Source: Fusibacter_A sp965140735 (GTDB lineage Bacteria; Bacillota; Clostridia; Peptostreptococcales; Acidaminobacteraceae). From it: a DNA stretch of 64,000 nt. The stretch covers positions 1,302,001-1,366,000 of the forward strand of contig OZ223306.1 in NCBI GenBank assembly GCA_965140735.1, in the 5' to 3' direction. The position numbers were made by a program, and so were the translations under genes. Shown piece by piece: positions 46,498 through 54,294 of this stretch. The notes under the pieces are model-generated. The model was not told the DNA's origin and ran no database searches. It saw only the letters and a program-made list of their open reading frames with translations. Positions within the stretch are counted from its first letter, which is position 1; the number at the start of each line of letters is the position of its first letter.

Positions 46498-46527
46498 GTC
46501 GGGTAAGTCAGAGGGATTGCTCCCACC
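46498..46527 (-). mobile_element. Group II intron 3'-end relic
   Basis: Plus-strand GTCGGGTAAGTCAGAGGGAT and TGCTCCC repeat the last 30 bases (domain VI) of the intron ending at 51,301. No domain V follows, so only the tip remains. Confidence 0.65.
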
Positions 46528-46577
46528 TTTGTATTTGTTAATCTAAAAGTGATCCATTTTCAATAAAATAATCAGTT

Positions 46578-46763
46578 GAAAAACGTTCCCGCAATTACCG
46601 ATGTTCATCCTTTTCACCCTTAGAGGAAAAGTGGCATGGAATATGCGCCTACTCTATATGTAATTCGACACTTATTTGTTATCTCCTTCCACACTGCTCA
46701 TAAAAAAATCCATCTGCATCTTCCGTGACATCAGATGAATTTCGGGTAATTCACGTGTTATCG
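46578..46763. repeat. attC-like site, long form
   Basis: GAAAAACGTTCCCGCAATTACCGA at the left and GAATTTCGGGTAATTCACGTGTTATCG at the right, enclosing an enlarged middle with ATTTGTTATCTCCTTCC. 186 bp, same type as the sites at 48487 and 53247. Confidence 0.8.
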
Positions 46764-46871
46764 GAAGTTCTGAACTAGATCATGTTAATTAGCACTCTTC
46801 AATAATCTTCATTTTCTCATACATTGATGATATAATGTGCATAAGCATACCATATATAAAGAGGTGATATT

Positions 46872-47078
46872 ATGTTAGTTAAAATAACAGCTATAATTCA
46901 AAAAGAAGAAGATTGGTACGTTGCTAAATGTGTTGAAAATAATGTAGCTTCACAGGGGAAAACTATTGAAGATGCCATTTCTAATTTAACTGAAGCTGTC
47001 CAACTATATTATGAAGATGATGATGCAATCATTGAAAATCATCAAACACTAATAACTACATTGGAGGTTGCTATCTAA
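46872..47078 (+). CDS. HicB-type antitoxin
   Basis: A 68-aa protein: KITAIIQKEEDWYVAKCVENNVASQGKTIEDAISNLTEAVQLYYE is the partial RNase H-fold of HicB antitoxins. A TATAAT (46831-46836) and AGAGGTGAT ribosome site precede it. It overlaps the HicA start by one base. Plus strand. Confidence 0.88.
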   Translation: MLVKITAIIQKEEDWYVAKCVENNVASQGKTIEDAISNLTEAVQLYYEDDDAIIENHQTLITTLEVAI

Positions 47079-47305
47079 TGGGTTCAAAGTATCCAATATT
47101 GACTCCTAAAGAAATTATTCGAGCTTTAGAAAAAATCGGATTTCAGAAAGTTTCTCAAAAAGGAAGTCATGCCAAATATAAAAATCAGTCAATCCCTGTT
47201 CATGTTGTTATAATTCCAATTCATTCCGAAATTGCTGAAGGCACTTTAAAAAGTATTTTAGAACAAGCAAATATTTCGTTAGAAGATTTTTTAAATCTTT
47301 TATAG
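47078..47305 (+). CDS. HicA-type mRNA interferase toxin
   Basis: A 75-aa dsRBD-like toxin: LTPKEIIRALEKIGFQKVSQKGSHAKYK contains the catalytic His in GSHAK, followed by IPIHSEIAEGTLKSILEQANIS. It cleaves mRNA. Here the antitoxin gene is first, the reverse of the commonest hicAB order. Confidence 0.9.
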   Translation: MGSKYPILTPKEIIRALEKIGFQKVSQKGSHAKYKNQSIPVHVVIIPIHSEIAEGTLKSILEQANISLEDFLNLL

Positions 47306-47308
47306 ATT

Positions 47309-47338
47309 TGTCTCTTTAATTTAAGGAGACATTTTTTT
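47309..47338 (+). terminator. Intrinsic terminator after hicA-type gene
   Basis: TGTCTC...GAGACA stem of about 10 bp followed by seven T residues, right after the stop codon. It insulates the plus-strand pair from the next cassette. Confidence 0.85.
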
Positions 47339-47352
47339 ATGTTTTGAATTTC

Positions 47353-47474
47353 TGATAACGTTCCTGTGATTTCCGACGTTCCTTCCTTTCAACGCCTTAG
47401 CGGAAAAAGTGGCGCAGCACTTACCTCGCAAGAACCGTGACATCAGAGTTGTTTAGGTAATAGTCGTGTTATAG
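47353..47474. repeat. attC-like site
   Basis: TGATAACGTTCCTGTGATTTCCGACG at the left; inner CGCCTTAGCGG and CCTCGCAAG; right GTTTAGGTAATAGTCGTGTTATAG. Confidence 0.82.
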
Positions 47475-47480
47475 GATGAG

Positions 47481-48455
47481 CTAATTAAAACTTGTAAGTA
47501 AATAATTCTTGAGCATTATCGCTGTTTTTAAGATTTTAATTAGGTTGTTCTTAAATTCTTGCTCATTCTCTAATAAAACTCGAGATAATTTAATTGTATA
47601 ATAGTCATCACTTTCAAAACAAAAGTTAAATCCGATTTTTTCTATTTCACTTTTTATGTACTTGTCTATAACTTCTATTGTTCCTTCGCTATAATCATCA
47701 CGTATATCAAAATAGAAATCAAGGTAAAAAAATTCATCATCAAACTTTAGATCTGGACTAAAATACTCGTATATACCTATTAAATTATCTTGTTCACATT
47801 GAATTCCTATATTAATAAAAGGAAAATAAATTCCTTCAATCCAACCATTACCAGCCGATGTCTTTGCTAATTTTGTGATACTTACATCATTAGTTGTTAT
47901 ACACACATCTGAGCACCATTTATAGATTTTCTCAATCCATCCATCTCTGTCTTCTAAATTTCGATTTCCTGACTTCATAAATCTGTTCCAAGCTTCAAGT
48001 TTTTCTGGAATATTTTGAATCTTAAAAAAATCAATTTCTAAATCGGTATCTCTACCAAACTCTCTTATTTCAATTCCTGCTAAATTTGCACTTATCTTCA
48101 CCTCTTCAGGAGCTTCACTTCCTATTAATATTAGTTTAGGTGAATAGTAATTTATTTCAAATTCTTTTTCCCATTTCGCCTTATCACCATCAGATAAAGT
48201 TAAAATTAAAGCTCTATACTCTAGTATTTGGGCTATATCCACTCGCTTAAGTTGTCCTTTTTTTAACTCAACTATTACTGGTCTATTATCAATAGTATCC
48301 TTAAATAGCAAATCTATAAATTTTTTCCCTACTCGAATTTGTCTTCCTTTTTCTTTTGAACTTCCCACAATGTTTGAAATTATGTATCTATGACTGACTA
48401 GCCATGGTGCAGAATATATTATATCTTCTATTTCTTTTTCTGATAATGTAATCAT
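47481..48455 (-). CDS. NucS-like PD-(D/E)XK nuclease domain protein
   Basis: A 324-aa protein. The N-terminal half has IDLLFKDTIDNRPVIVELKKGQLKRVDIAQILEY, the D...ExK core of NucS/DUF91-type endonucleases. The C-terminal half (about 170-320) is an unrecognised domain rich in aromatic and acidic residues. It may act in defence or repair. Cassette gene, start 32 bp from the attC core. Confidence 0.72.
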   Translation of the reverse strand: MITLSEKEIEDIIYSAPWLVSHRYIISNIVGSSKEKGRQIRVGKKFIDLLFKDTIDNRPVIVELKKGQLKRVDIAQILEYRALILTLSDGDKAKWEKEFEINYYSPKLILIGSEAPEEVKISANLAGIEIREFGRDTDLEIDFFKIQNIPEKLEAWNRFMKSGNRNLEDRDGWIEKIYKWCSDVCITTNDVSITKLAKTSAGNGWIEGIYFPFINIGIQCEQDNLIGIYEYFSPDLKFDDEFFYLDFYFDIRDDYSEGTIEVIDKYIKSEIEKIGFNFCFESDDYYTIKLSRVLLENEQEFKNNLIKILKTAIMLKNYLLTSFN

Positions 48456-48486
48456 ATTTGAATATTCCTTTCTGATTTAGCTTTTC

Positions 48487-48673
48487 CTATAACGTTCCCG
48501 CACTTACCGAATTTCCTCTTTTTGACCCTTAGAGCAAAATTGGCGTAAAATATGCTTTCTTTATAATTATGTAGTTCAACATTTATTTGTTATCTCCTTC
48601 CAAAGCTAAATACAAAAATATCCTCTGCATATTTTATGATAACAGAGGAATTTAGGTAAGTGAAGTGTTATGG
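48487..48673. repeat. attC-like site, long form
   Basis: CTATAACGTTCCCGCACTTACCGA at the left and GGAATTTAGGTAAGTGAAGTGTTATGG at the right; middle contains ATTTGTTATCTCCTTCC. 187 bp. Confidence 0.82.
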
Positions 48674-48682
48674 GATGGAGCG

Positions 48683-49029
48683 TTAAAATATGTCTTTGTG
48701 AACGCTTTCTCCATATTTATTTTTTCTTTTTTCAGCTTCTTTATAACTTTCTTCATCTGCTCTTAACGAGACAACAATGATGTTCATGATTTCTTTTTTG
48801 CGCACTCTTGTATAGACTACTCTTATTCCAATCCCTCTATACTTTATTTTGAAAAATCCTGTTAACTCAGTTCCATTTTAATTACCTAACGGCTTCCCAT
48901 AACCACCTTCATTTGTGGCAACGGATTCTGACTTACTTTTTTTATTCCTGCTAAAACTTGCTTTACTACGCTATTATCCAATTTCTTCAAATCTTTTATC
49001 GCTTCTTCACAAAATTTGACTTCCCACAT
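48683..49029 (-). pseudogene. RelE/ParE-type toxin pseudogene
   Basis: ATG at 49029 overlaps the antitoxin stop by one base. Translation gives WEVKFCEEAIKDLKKLDNSVVKQVLAGI, then the frame breaks. In other frames GFFKIKYRGIGIRVVYTRVRKKEI and VVSLRADEESYKEAEKR follow, the conserved RelE blocks. At least two indels separate them, so the toxin is dead while its antitoxin is intact. Confidence 0.8.
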
Positions 49030-49370
49030 TATTCAATATCCACACTTTCTGCAAGCTCTTCTATTTCAGAATCCGAAATTCCTAACTCTTCCATAACAGT
49101 TTCCATAGAAGTGTACTGCTCTGTGTTATTCGTGCTTAGTTGTTTAGTTGCTAACAACAGTAATTCTAGCTCTTCACGGGTTTCCATCAAATTATTATAT
49201 TCTTCAACTGACAAAATAACTGCTTGTGGTCTATTATTTTTAACAACAATGTACTGATCTTTATTTTTTTCAACATCTTGAATGACTTTTGAAGCCTTTC
49301 CTCGGCCTAAGTCAGATACTGATATTATATGATCCAATGCGCTTCTCAAATCTAGATTTTTTGCAATCAT
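49029..49370 (-). CDS. Phd/YefM-type antitoxin
   Basis: A 113-aa protein: DLRSALDHIISVSDLGRGKASKVIQDVEKNKDQYIVVKNNRPQAVILSVEEYNNL is the Phd/YefM DNA-binding fold, followed by a toxin-binding tail of acidic residues. The first in-frame ATG is at 49379; 49370 is the likelier start. Its partner toxin is a pseudogene. Confidence 0.85.
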   Translation of the reverse strand: MIAKNLDLRSALDHIISVSDLGRGKASKVIQDVEKNKDQYIVVKNNRPQAVILSVEEYNNLMETREELELLLLATKQLSTNNTEQYTSMETVMEELGISDSEIEELAESVDIE

Positions 49371-49458
49371 AATATTCACCTCTCTTAATTAAATCATATC
49401 ATATTTGCATGTAATTTATGTGTTTTAAGTGGAAAATACTATGCCAATTCGCTCTTTT

Positions 49459-49642
49459 CCATAACGTTCTCGTGATTTCCGAAGTCACCGTTCTCACTGT
49501 GCGCTTGGCGACATTCTTGCCCTAAAAAAATAAGTCTCTTTTGCAAGAATGATGACAAGCGCACAGTGAGAATTGGCGCAATCGTTGCTTCACTTTGCAA
49601 CGATTGTGACGATAAGTGATTTAGGAAACAGTCGTATTATGC
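49459..49642. repeat. attC-like site, long type II
   Basis: CCATAACGTTCTCGTGATTTCCGA at the left, GTGATTTAGGAAACAGTCGTATTATGC at the right. The middle holds large inverted repeats: GTGCGCTTG with CAAGCGCAC, CATTCTTGC with GCAAGAATG, and GCAATCGTTGC with GCAACGATTG. Nearly identical middles occur at 58969 and 62430. Confidence 0.85.
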
Positions 49643-49667
49643 GATGACTTTGAGCAAGTGCCATTAC

Positions 49668-50438
49668 CTATTCATATCTGCTTATTACTTTAGCAATAAA
49701 ATTTCTAGTATCCTCTTTATATTCAAAATCATCACCATTATTCCAATCAGATGATTTCTTTATTACCTCTGCATACTCATCATAAATTGAACTTACATAT
49801 GATGCCGAATCTAATTTAGAATTAACCGAGCCAGTTTCAATACTATAAATTAATCTACATACACTAAGAACGCCATATACTAGATATTCATTTGTCCAGT
49901 TGTAATCAGTATTCTTGATTTTCGGTAACCATTCCATCATCAATAATTTCATTGAAGTTTCTTGTATTGTATTAGGCGAAATCTCGTTGAAAGACACTTT
50001 AAAATCAGACTCGTAAATAGCTACTCCATAATTCTTTAAATTATACTGCTCGAATATCCATTCTAAACCGTATGCTTCATATCTTAAAAGCATATTATTA
50101 TAATACAAACGAGGTTTTACTGGAGGATTCTCATCAAGAACTTCACTCCTTAACACATATGAACCTTCCAACTTCTTGCCCCAATAACCATGCTTACTTA
50201 CTAACTTGCTGTGAATTTCTTTTAAAGTCTCTATCTCAATTTCATCAAGCTCATCACATAGTAATACTAAGTAATCTATATCACTCGATTTCACTCTAAA
50301 ATTTCCCGTTGCTATTGAACCGTGAATATAGATTGCAGAAATCTTAGATCTAAATTTCTCTATTAATTCCATTTGTAATTCGTTCAATATAGTTTTAACA
50401 CTTAAAGGAACATTCAATTTATTTAGATTATTACTCAT
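49668..50438 (-). CDS. AadA-like aminoglycoside nucleotidyltransferase family protein
   Basis: A 256-aa protein with the nucleotidyltransferase motif IYIHGSIATGNFRVKSSDIDYLVLL (GS...SDID, about 40-60) and a C-terminal helical DUF4111-like domain with YLVYGVLSVCRLIYSIETG. This is the architecture of ANT(3'')/ANT(9) adenylyltransferases. It may be a distant relative rather than a working resistance gene. ATG at 50438 lies 21 bp from the attC core; a longer in-frame ATG starts inside the attC. Confidence 0.72.
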   Translation of the reverse strand: MSNNLNKLNVPLSVKTILNELQMELIEKFRSKISAIYIHGSIATGNFRVKSSDIDYLVLLCDELDEIEIETLKEIHSKLVSKHGYWGKKLEGSYVLRSEVLDENPPVKPRLYYNNMLLRYEAYGLEWIFEQYNLKNYGVAIYESDFKVSFNEISPNTIQETSMKLLMMEWLPKIKNTDYNWTNEYLVYGVLSVCRLIYSIETGSVNSKLDSASYVSSIYDEYAEVIKKSSDWNNGDDFEYKEDTRNFIAKVISRYE

Positions 50439-50458
50439 ATAATGCTCACTTTCTTTTT

Positions 50459-50578
50459 GCTCAAAGTTTTCGCACTTACCGAAGTCGTTTCTTTTGACCC
50501 TTAGGGCAAAAGTGGCGCTGTCTTTACCTCGCAAGGGCTGTGTCATTAGAACGATTTCGGGTAAGTGACGTGTTATGT
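50459..50578. repeat. attC-like site
   Basis: Left GCTCAAAGTTTTCGCACTTACCGA (core eroded), inner CCCTTAGGGCAAAAGTGGCG and CCTCGCAAGG, right GGGTAAGTGACGTGTTATGT. Confidence 0.82.
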
Positions 50579-50587
50579 GATGAACGG

Positions 50588-50965
50588 TTAAAATATTTTT
50601 AATTTACCTAAGTCAATTTTGACGCCTAATTTCATTAATATATCTAGTCCAATTATACCATCCATCTCAATGCCATAATCCATTGCTCTTACTTCAACTT
50701 GAAAATCATTCACCTTCATTCCATCTATTTCGATTTCCTCAATTATCTTTATAAAAACAAACTCACTTCCCCCAACACCTCTTATAACTTCTAGTGGGTC
50801 ACTCGGTTCTTGTCTAATTCCTATTTCTTCTAATATCTCCGTTTTAAATATCGTTCCAGCTGAACCTGTATCAACTAATATGTTTGTCATTTTAAGATGT
50901 TTTCCATCATTTTTTACCATTATATCTCAAAAAAGAAGGCCCTTTTCGACTCTTAGTTCAATCAT
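50588..50965 (-). pseudogene. Retropepsin-like aspartic protease with in-frame TGA
   Basis: The catalytic motif is NILVDTGSAGTIF; a flap-like GVGGSEFVF and the second-half motif MDGIIGLDILMKLGVKIDL follow. An ATGA overlap with the upstream gene sets the start at 50965 (MIELRVEKGLLF), but codon 13 is TGA in the same frame, after which MVKNDGKHLK continues. Either translation restarts at that Met (50920, 110 aa) or the gene is dead. Single-domain retropepsins dimerise. Confidence 0.65.
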
Positions 50966-51219
50966 CTACTTCTGACCCCCATCCAAATTTTCTCTTTAAT
51001 TTGTAAATTCTCATTTTGAGTATGGCACACATATAATTCTTTCTCAGGAAATTGCTTGTGTATCAACACATACTCTTTTGTTGCTTGTTCGCTAGTCTCA
51101 TAATAGTTCAGTACCGATATTTTATTTAAAAATCTTTCTCCATCTTTTGATTCAGCTTCTATTGCTTCTATCAAAACCCATGTGTTTGGATATTTTTCTC
51201 GTACATTTTCCCATTTCAT
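50962..51219 (-). CDS. Hypothetical partner of the retropepsin-like gene
   Basis: An 85-aa protein starting MKWENVREKYPNTWVLIEAIEAES, with VLIHKQFPEKELYVCHTQ near the C-terminus. I recognise it only as a companion of small retropepsins. GAGAGG precedes ATG at 51219; the frame extends further but without a site. It overlaps the next gene by 4 bp. Confidence 0.6.
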   Translation of the reverse strand: MKWENVREKYPNTWVLIEAIEAESKDGERFLNKISVLNYYETSEQATKEYVLIHKQFPEKELYVCHTQNENLQIKEKIWMGVRSR

Positions 51220-51341
51220 ATCTTTTACCTCTCTTTTTAATATTATCTCATATGCTTTATTTTTAGACAATGCATGTGGCACAATATTATTTTAACCGTT
51301 GTCGGGTAAGTCAGAGGGATTGCTCCCTCTTCCTCCCCTAA

Positions 51342-51375
51342 GAATCGTACTTAACACTTTCGCATCATACGGCTC
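51342..51375 (-). ncRNA. Group II intron domain V
   Basis: Exactly 34 nt on the minus strand: GAGCCGTATGATGCGAAAG... ending ...TACGATTC. The AGC near the 5' side, GCGAAAGT tetraloop and paired outer stem are those of the catalytic domain V. It lies 18 bp past the reverse-transcriptase stop. Confidence 0.9.
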
Positions 51376-51393
51376 AAGCCATTTGTGACAGAT

Positions 51394-52686
51394 CTAACTA
51401 CAAGGTCTGTAAGCTACTCGTTTAGCGTAATAATCACTATATTTGACCCAGTATGGATTTGCTGACATTTTGATGAGCACATGCCGTTTTATCCGCATGG
51501 AACTTGCTAAATATATTTTTATATTTCCACTTTTAAATATCCAATCTCTTGAACCGATTCTTTCAAAATATCTTGCTTTTATCCATCCGTTGGATTTATT
51601 ACTATGTCGGCGTCTTGCCCACTTCCATATTTGATAAAAGATGTAGCTGTCTAACTTTTGAAATGTTTCTTTTGAGCATACCTTATTGTGATAGTTACAC
51701 CATCCTCTTATTACTGGATTTAAGCGTTCTATCAACACGCCTTCTGCCATTCCCATGCTTGTTTTAACGATTTCATGAACCTTGATTTTAAGCCTTTTAA
51801 CGCTCTCTTTCGAAGGTTTTATGATCAGTTTTTCTTGATATTTTCTAAAGTGCCATCCTAAAAAATTGAATCCTTGGTCAATATTTGTGATCACGGTTTT
51901 CTCTTGTGACAGTTCAAGACCTCGCGCATTGAGAAATGCTGTTATAATTATCTTGACTTCCTCTAGTACTTGTCTATTATTTGCTGTAATAACAAAGTCA
52001 TCTGCGTAAATAGTAATGTTCAGCGTGGCGTGCCTGCCTCACTCTGATATAGGCGTTTGTTGTAAACGTAACCACTTTTCAAGAATTGCTTAAGTGTTCG
52101 TTTATGCATAGGAATATTATTCAAAAGCCATTCATGGTTGATATTATCAAAACAGCCTCTTATAAACCCATTTTGCTGAGTCCTTTCGGCCTAGACATTT
52201 AAATAAATGTTCACATGCATCTTGGGTACTCCTATACTTTCTAAAACCAAAGCTGTTCTTGTCAAGCACAACCTCTGCTACTGGATCTAGACAAAGCATA
52301 TGCAGTGGTTGAAGTGCTTGCATTGCTCTATCATACATCGTTGGTATTCCAAGCGGACGATCTTTGCCGTTTTTCTTGATATAGGTCCGCTTTAGTGACT
52401 TTGAGTGATACGATTGTTTTCCAAGCCTTATTACTGCTTTGTAGCGTGAGCAGGATGTTGACCAAATTTCGCCATCTACACCTGCTGTTTTTCTCCCTTT
52501 ATTGCTGATTACCCTCTTTACAGCGAGTAATCTTCCGTAGTATGATTTACTTAATAAGTACTGAAGTTTACTCACTTTATCTTCGATCAGGGACCAGTTG
52601 ACCGTATCCCATTTGAAGGCGCAGTTTGCTGACGCCTGCTTTTTTGTGCTCGTTGGCTCTCCAGCTTTCATAAATTTTCCTTCCAT
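51394..52686 (-). pseudogene. Group II intron reverse transcriptase/maturase, broken
   Basis: The N-terminal part (52686-52147) has the RT domain start: NKGRKTAGVDGEIW, KKNGKDRPLGIPTMYDRAMQ and DKNSFGFRKYRSTQD. The frame breaks near 52150, then FDNINHEWLLNNIPMHKRTLKQ continues to AGTP and meets a deletion before ITIYADDFVITANN (about 52010). The maturase domain (51894-51394) has LGWHFRKYQEKLIIKPS and RGWCNYH. Missing is the GTPQGG-to-YADD segment. No HNH endonuclease domain, as in IIC introns. Confidence 0.88.
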
Positions 52687-53246
52687 TCACGCTTCAAATG
52701 GCTCTCTAGAAGTCTGCATGCTTTCGCATTAGAGCAAATTTTGAACTCCTATTCAGTACATTACATAAAGGCTTTCGCTTTCTCTAGTCTCCTATAACCG
52801 CTTACTTTGTATTTCTCTTGCGAGAAACCTACCTCGTGAGAGGAGTAAACGGTCTTACCTAGTTCTACACCACAACCAATTCATGCTACCTTAGATTCCA
52901 CCTTTACTCCGGAGCTCTTGTCCATTTGATGTACAATACGAAAAGTTATATATCCTCACTCACACCTTTTGGTTACAGGGTTTCAGCCTTATTTCCCTAT
53001 TCACGTTTAACGAAGCTTACAGTGGTTCATTTAGTTTAATCATAGTAACACATTTACCCTAGCAATCCATCCATTTTAGGCTAACAGATTTCTCACATTG
53101 TCATCATGGCTCAATACCAAGCTGTTGCCAGCAATGCATCCGTGAATAGGGTTACTCCAAATGGAGAGAGTAGTCCAAAAGTCAAGCGACTTAGACAGCC
53201 CGTAATGTAGCTCGATGCTTTTATTTCAAGCGCTGGTCGCACTTTC

Positions 53247-53434
53247 CTATAACGTTCCCGCACTTCCCGAATTTCCTCTTTTTGACCCTTAGGGGAAAAG
53301 TGGCGTGGAATATGCGTCTACTAATATATGTAATTCGACACTTGTTTGTTATCTCCTTCCGTGCTGCTCATAAAAAAAATCCATCTGCATCTTCCGTGAC
53401 ATCAGATGAATTTCGAGTAATTGGCGTGTTATAA
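53247..53434. repeat. attC-like site, long form, target of the intron
   Basis: CTATAACGTTCCCGCACTTCCCGA at the left, GAATTTCGAGTAATTGGCGTGTTATAA at the right; enlarged middle with GTTTGTTATCTCCTTCC. 188 bp. Confidence 0.82.
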
Positions 53435-53458
53435 GATGGTTCGTTTATTTATTGTCCA

Positions 53459-53758
53459 TTATTGAGACACTCTATCTTTCTTTTCAATCTTCATTTCTAA
53501 ACCTAGAGCGTCTAAAATCCTTATAAAATTAGAAAGTTTCGGAATATGCTTTTCTCTCTCAAATCTTGATATTTCTTGCTGAGAAATACCTACTTTATCA
53601 GCTAAATTCTTTTGAGTCATTCCGATCTGCTTTCTTGTATCTACAACTTGTCGAATTAATTCATATTCTTTTTCTATTTCCAAATATGTTTCATTAAATT
53701 CATTATCTTTTCTCAATTCATTCACTGTACTTTTTACATCAAGTTTCTTGAATGGCAT
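53459..53758 (-). CDS. HigA-type XRE antitoxin
   Basis: A 99-aa protein with helix-turn-helix RKQIGMTQKNLADKVGISQQEISRFEREKHIPKLSNFIRILDALGLEMKIEKK. It follows its toxin by 11 bp. Second HigBA pair in the array, on the minus strand. Confidence 0.87.
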   Translation of the reverse strand: MPFKKLDVKSTVNELRKDNEFNETYLEIEKEYELIRQVVDTRKQIGMTQKNLADKVGISQQEISRFEREKHIPKLSNFIRILDALGLEMKIEKKDRVSQ

Positions 53759-53769
53759 TTTTGTACCTC

Positions 53770-54093
53770 CTATTCAATTTCTTTCATTCTATTTCTAGCT
53801 TTTTCTAATTCAAACTTTTCAGCTTTACCTTCTTGTTTTTTACAAACATGTAAAAAATATATATTGCTATCATCCACTAATACATAAAAAATGCAATTAT
53901 GTCTTGGATACTTTATCTCCCATAATTTTCTTTCCAATTGTCTTGTGTTAAGATTTTCTAAAAAAGAGAGACCTTCTGCTTCTAATGATTCTATTATGAA
54001 ATATCCTTCAACACTTTCTCTCTTTGGTAGGTTATCTAAATATTCTCTTATTAAGTCTTTTCCACCATTTGTATAGTATGTATGTACATTCAT
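53770..54093 (-). CDS. HigB-type toxin (phage Gp49-like)
   Basis: A 107-aa RelE-superfamily toxin: GGKDLIREYLDNLPKRESVEGYFIIESLEAEGLSFLENLNTRQL, KLWEIKYPRHNCIFYVLVDDSNIYFLHVCKKQEGKAEKFELEKARNRM. The KLWE and late H-x-K-K blocks are those of the family. Toxin-first order. Confidence 0.85.
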   Translation of the reverse strand: MNVHTYYTNGGKDLIREYLDNLPKRESVEGYFIIESLEAEGLSFLENLNTRQLERKLWEIKYPRHNCIFYVLVDDSNIYFLHVCKKQEGKAEKFELEKARNRMKEIE

Positions 54094-54176
54094 AGTATCT
54101 GCCTTTTATTTTTCTTATATATATTATACAACATATTTGATGTTTTTTAAATAGTAATGCTCAATATCGAACTTTC

Positions 54177-54294
54177 TTATAACGTCCCGGGGATTCTCAA
54201 AATCACTCACTTTTAACGCCATAGCGTAAAAAGTGGCGCTGTCCTTGCTCCGCAAGATCTGTGACATCAGAGTGATTTAAGTAACCGGCGTGTT
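54177..54294. repeat. attC-like site interrupted by IS110-family element
   Basis: TTATAACGTCCCGGGGATTCTCAAA at the left, CCATAGCGTAAAAAGTGGCGC inside, GAGTGATTTAAGTAACCGGCGTGTT at the right. The R' core stops after GTT and continues CGTATAATTG, which is unlike any other site here; the IS begins there. Confidence 0.75.

Larger units (their letters stand above)
51301..53242 (-). mobile_element. Group II intron, IIC type, next to an attC site
   Basis: The minus-strand intron starts GTGCGACCAGCGC at 53242 and ends ...ACTTACCCGAC at 51301, about 1.94 kb. Domain V (51342-51375) and a reverse-transcriptase frame in domain IV are present. The 5' exon is the attC at 53247-53434, four bases away. Short length and attC association point to the IIC-attC lineage. 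The internal ORF is broken, so it could only move with help. Confidence 0.85.
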
